In this document: piece after piece, positions 42,933 through 45,051 of the stretch
Layout: the number at the start of each line of letters is the position of its first letter
How positions within the stretch are numbered: the stretch's first letter is position 1
NCBI GenBank assembly: GCA_023251155.1
Contig: JAHEZH010000033.1
Location: 1-45,051 of the forward strand
DNA length: 45,051 nt
From: Flammeovirgaceae bacterium
GTDB lineage: Bacteria > Bacteroidota > Bacteroidia > Cytophagales > Cyclobacteriaceae
Direction: 5' to 3'
Translations under genes and position numbers: made by a program
The notes under the pieces: model-generated
Database searches by the model: none
What the model was told of the DNA's origin: nothing
What the model saw: only the letters and a program-made list of their open reading frames with translations

Positions 42933-43901
42933 ATGACAATCACTGAATTCAGATCTACACTTAATCAATGGGGACAACAGCAAGTCCCTTTTTTGTTTGC
43001 CGTGGACTTTGAAATGGAAAAGCCACTCGCATGGAGGTTAGACGAGATTGACCCCGGTTTAATTAAATACGATGTGCGCGGAGTAAGCAATACCGTTCCG
43101 AAAAAAACAACTGAACGTATTCAGCTTAATAAATTCCCTGTCGCTATCGAGGTTTACAAAGAGCAATTTGATAAAGTAATGTCGCACCTGGATTATGGTG
43201 ATTCATTCCTGACCAATCTTACCGTAAAAACAAAGATTGAAATCAATTCGTCACCAGAACAATTGTTTGATTTGTATAAAGCTCCTTACAAGCTTTATAT
43301 GAAAGATCAGTTCCTGGTTTTCTCCCCCGAATCGTTTATCCGTATTAAAGACGGAAGAATATTTTCTTTTCCGATGAAAGGCACTATTGATGCCACCATT
43401 AAAAATGCTGCGGAAATCATCATTCATGATCAGAAAGAATTATCGGAACATGTTACGATCGTTGATCTTATCCGCAATGATTTAAGTATCGTTTCATCGA
43501 ATGTTACCGTAAAACGTTTTCGATACATCGAAGAAATTAAGACGGATAATAAAAATCTCTTGCAGGTGAGTTCGGAAATAGTGGGTGATCTCCCGGCCGA
43601 TTATGGTTGCCGAATTGGGGATCTACTGATCTCGCTATTACCAGCCGGTTCGATAAGCGGAGCACCAAAGCCGAGAACAATGGATATCATCAGGGAGGCG
43701 GAAAAAGAAAAGCGAGGGTACTACACCGGTGTGTTTGGTTATTTTGACGGATGTAGCCTGGATAGTGGAGTGATGATTCGTTTTATTGAACAGGAGGAAG
43801 ACCGGTTTTTCTATCGTAGTGGCGGAGGCATCACTACACAGAGTACGTTGCAATCCGAATACCAGGAAATGATCGATAAAATCTATGTCACAGTTCATTG
43901 A
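42933..43901 (+). CDS. pabB: Aminodeoxychorismate synthase component I (PabB-like)
   Basis: 322 residues covering the chorismate-binding domain without a long N-terminal extension. It converts chorismate and ammonia to 4-amino-4-deoxychorismate for folate. Visible features are FPMKGTIDATI, HVTIVDLIRNDLSIVSSNVTVKRFRYIEEI, LLPAGSISGAPKPRTMDIIREAE and GYYTGVFGYFDG, followed by RSGGGITTQSTLQSEYQEMIDK: the family's chorismate and magnesium-binding segments. It overlaps the next gene by 17 bases. A glutaminase (PabA) is not adjacent. Confidence 0.94.
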   Translation: MTITEFRSTLNQWGQQQVPFLFAVDFEMEKPLAWRLDEIDPGLIKYDVRGVSNTVPKKTTERIQLNKFPVAIEVYKEQFDKVMSHLDYGDSFLTNLTVKTKIEINSSPEQLFDLYKAPYKLYMKDQFLVFSPESFIRIKDGRIFSFPMKGTIDATIKNAAEIIIHDQKELSEHVTIVDLIRNDLSIVSSNVTVKRFRYIEEIKTDNKNLLQVSSEIVGDLPADYGCRIGDLLISLLPAGSISGAPKPRTMDIIREAEKEKRGYYTGVFGYFDGCSLDSGVMIRFIEQEEDRFFYRSGGGITTQSTLQSEYQEMIDKIYVTVH

Positions 43902-44481
43902 GACGATACGATTGGAAGATGGACAATTTGGTAACCTCAGTTATCATCAGCAGCGCATTGAGGTAACGGTGAATGCACTGTTTCCTGGAAGGGATAAGAT
44001 GGATCTTCAATTCATTCTGTTCGCAGACACCTTTCCAAAGCAAGGTCTCTATAAATGCAGGATTACGTATGATGCAAATGGCCATTTAATTCAGTACGAA
44101 CCCTATACCATTCGCCCGGTTATTTCGTTAAAACGGATAGTGATGAACGAGCTTTCGTATCGCTATAAATTTGCTGATCGTAATGAGTTAAAAACGGTTT
44201 TTGCTCAACGGGGGCAGTGTGATGATATTTTGATAATAAAGAACGGGTTGGTGACGGATACATCGTACGCCAATATCGCATTTAAGAATGAGGAGGGCCA
44301 ATGGGTAACCCCTTCTTCTTACTTATTGAAGGGCACCATGCGACAGTATTTGCTCGATAGCGGACAAATCAAGGAACAACAGATCCTATCGGCTGATCTA
44401 TCCTCTTTTAAGAAATTTAAACTGATTAATTCCATGCTTCGCTGGGATAGTGAAGAGAGAGATGTTTCCAATATTGTTTAG
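43885..44481 (+). CDS. Class IV aminotransferase-fold protein, PabC-like
   Basis: 198 residues of the PLP fold-type IV family, shorter than typical PabC (about 270). The segment MSQFIETIRLEDGQFGNLSYHQQRIEVTVNALFPG is the N-terminal domain, and ELSYRYKFADRNEL holds the probable PLP lysine. CDDILIIKNGLVTDTSYANIAFKNEEGQWVTPSSYLLKGTMRQYLL is the characteristic C-terminal part. Its position overlapping pabB by 17 bases strongly suggests a 4-amino-4-deoxychorismate lyase that makes p-aminobenzoate. Followed by another gene after 9 bases. Confidence 0.87.
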   Translation: MSQFIETIRLEDGQFGNLSYHQQRIEVTVNALFPGRDKMDLQFILFADTFPKQGLYKCRITYDANGHLIQYEPYTIRPVISLKRIVMNELSYRYKFADRNELKTVFAQRGQCDDILIIKNGLVTDTSYANIAFKNEEGQWVTPSSYLLKGTMRQYLLDSGQIKEQQILSADLSSFKKFKLINSMLRWDSEERDVSNIV

Positions 44482-44490
44482 CTTTGAATA

Positions 44491-45051
44491 ATGAGAATAC
44501 TTGCTTTTCTACTATTGCTCTTTAGTTGCCCGGTCCTCTTTGCACAAAATCAGTTAAGTACAAAAAATAAGAAAGCCATCGAGCTATATACCCTGGCAGA
44601 TAACTTCCGGGTACGTGGTCAGTATGATCAGGCAGTGAACATGCTGCTGGAGGCAATTGAAAAAGATCGCGGCTTTGAAGAAGCGTATTATCGATTAGGG
44701 ATTACCTTCAAGTCAATGCATGAATACGGCAAGTCAATTGATATATTTCTGAAAGGACTCGATCTGACCAAAGACCCCAAGCGAAAGAAGATATTCAATT
44801 TTGAGTTAGGAGATAGTTATCTCAAGGTGGGCAGTTATCAAAATGCGTTGGATTATCTGAACCAATTTCTGGAAGCAGAGATACTTAATAAGCCGAAGAT
44901 AGAATTGGCCAGGTTCTGGAAGCGCAATGCTGAATTCAGTTTGCAGAACATGAAAGTGAATTCACAGTTTCAACCACAGGCCTTGAGCGATTCATTGAAC
45001 CGGTTTAAGATGCAGTACTTTCCTGTGCTGACGGCTGATGAACAACAGATG
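44491..45051 (+). CDS. TPR-containing exported protein, partial at window end
   Basis: The reading frame is open to the last base (187 codons visible). A signal peptide (MRILAFLLLLFSCPVLFAQ) is followed by tetratricopeptide-like helices: LADNFRVRGQYDQAVNMLLEAIEKD, FEEAYYRLGITFKSMHEYGKSIDIFLKGL and FELGDSYLKVGSYQNALDYLNQFLEAE. This opening is typical of Bacteroidota OmpA-family proteins that have TPR, then PD40 propeller, then a peptidoglycan-binding domain, but only the TPR part is in the window, so the label beyond TPR is inference. Confidence 0.85.
   Translation, partial: MRILAFLLLLFSCPVLFAQNQLSTKNKKAIELYTLADNFRVRGQYDQAVNMLLEAIEKDRGFEEAYYRLGITFKSMHEYGKSIDIFLKGLDLTKDPKRKKIFNFELGDSYLKVGSYQNALDYLNQFLEAEILNKPKIELARFWKRNAEFSLQNMKVNSQFQPQALSDSLNRFKMQYFPVLTADEQQM

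Overview
The window looks like a chromosomal segment of a free-living member of the Bacteroidota, most likely order Cytophagales. The grounds are the families present (DUF4252, DUF4199, DUF2490-like, a propeller/Y_Y_Y sensor kinase, BatA-type vWA protein, the Bacteroidota form of dihydroorotase-like protein), promoter boxes of the TAnnTTTG type, and the near absence of Shine-Dalgarno sequences. The species assignment is inference. I see no rRNA, tRNA, CRISPR array, prophage or intact insertion sequence.

Layout. 1-8.4 kb is an oxidative-stress block: katG, an ECF sigma factor with a membrane partner, a ketopantoate reductase, a DUF2490-like barrel protein, and oxyR divergent from an ahpC-ahpD pair across a 45-bp inverted repeat that is a good OxyR operator candidate. 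8.4-11.1 kb is eroded: a truncated FtsX-like permease, REP-like hairpins, a lipoprotein with an 8-nt overlapping small ORF, and a GC-rich palindromic element. 11.1-15.7 kb is one likely unit: ECF sigma factor, membrane partner (possible anti-sigma), three DUF4252 paralogues, and an ABC ATPase plus permease. 15.7-16.2 kb is gene-free and holds a terminator, a perfect 17-bp hairpin and a 104-bp-spaced duplication. 16.2-20.7 kb carries a Tat-exported Gfo/Idh/MocA oxidoreductase, an Hsp20-like protein, an SDR, a NUMOD4/HNH protein overlapping a zinc-ribbon protein, an MmcQ/YjbR protein and a short SSB preceded by a 10-bp-phased CG repeat.

20.8-28.1 kb is a co-directional block: BatA-like vWA protein, a dihydroorotase homologue that has lost its metal ligands, three DUF4199 membrane proteins, a family 2 glycosyltransferase, a tiny lipoprotein on the other strand, and thiL. 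28.1-32.5 kb (minus strand) has a 1056-residue propeller sensor kinase, a conserved small protein and an ACP phosphodiesterase. 32.6-39.4 kb has a TerB-like protein, an exported amidohydrolase, an unknown exported four-module protein directly upstream of an OmpR-type regulator and a histidine kinase lacking a recognisable G1 box, an exported unknown and a tubby/scramblase-like protein. 39.5 kb to the end is housekeeping: lepA, folD, queE, pabB, a pabC-like lyase and the start of a TPR protein.

The candidates for something not well described are the exported four-module protein with its two-component pair (34.5-37.7 kb), the ECF/DUF4252x3/ABC unit (11.1-15.7 kb), and the phased repeat in front of the tail-less SSB (20.16-20.22 kb). 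All three are hypotheses read from sequence alone.
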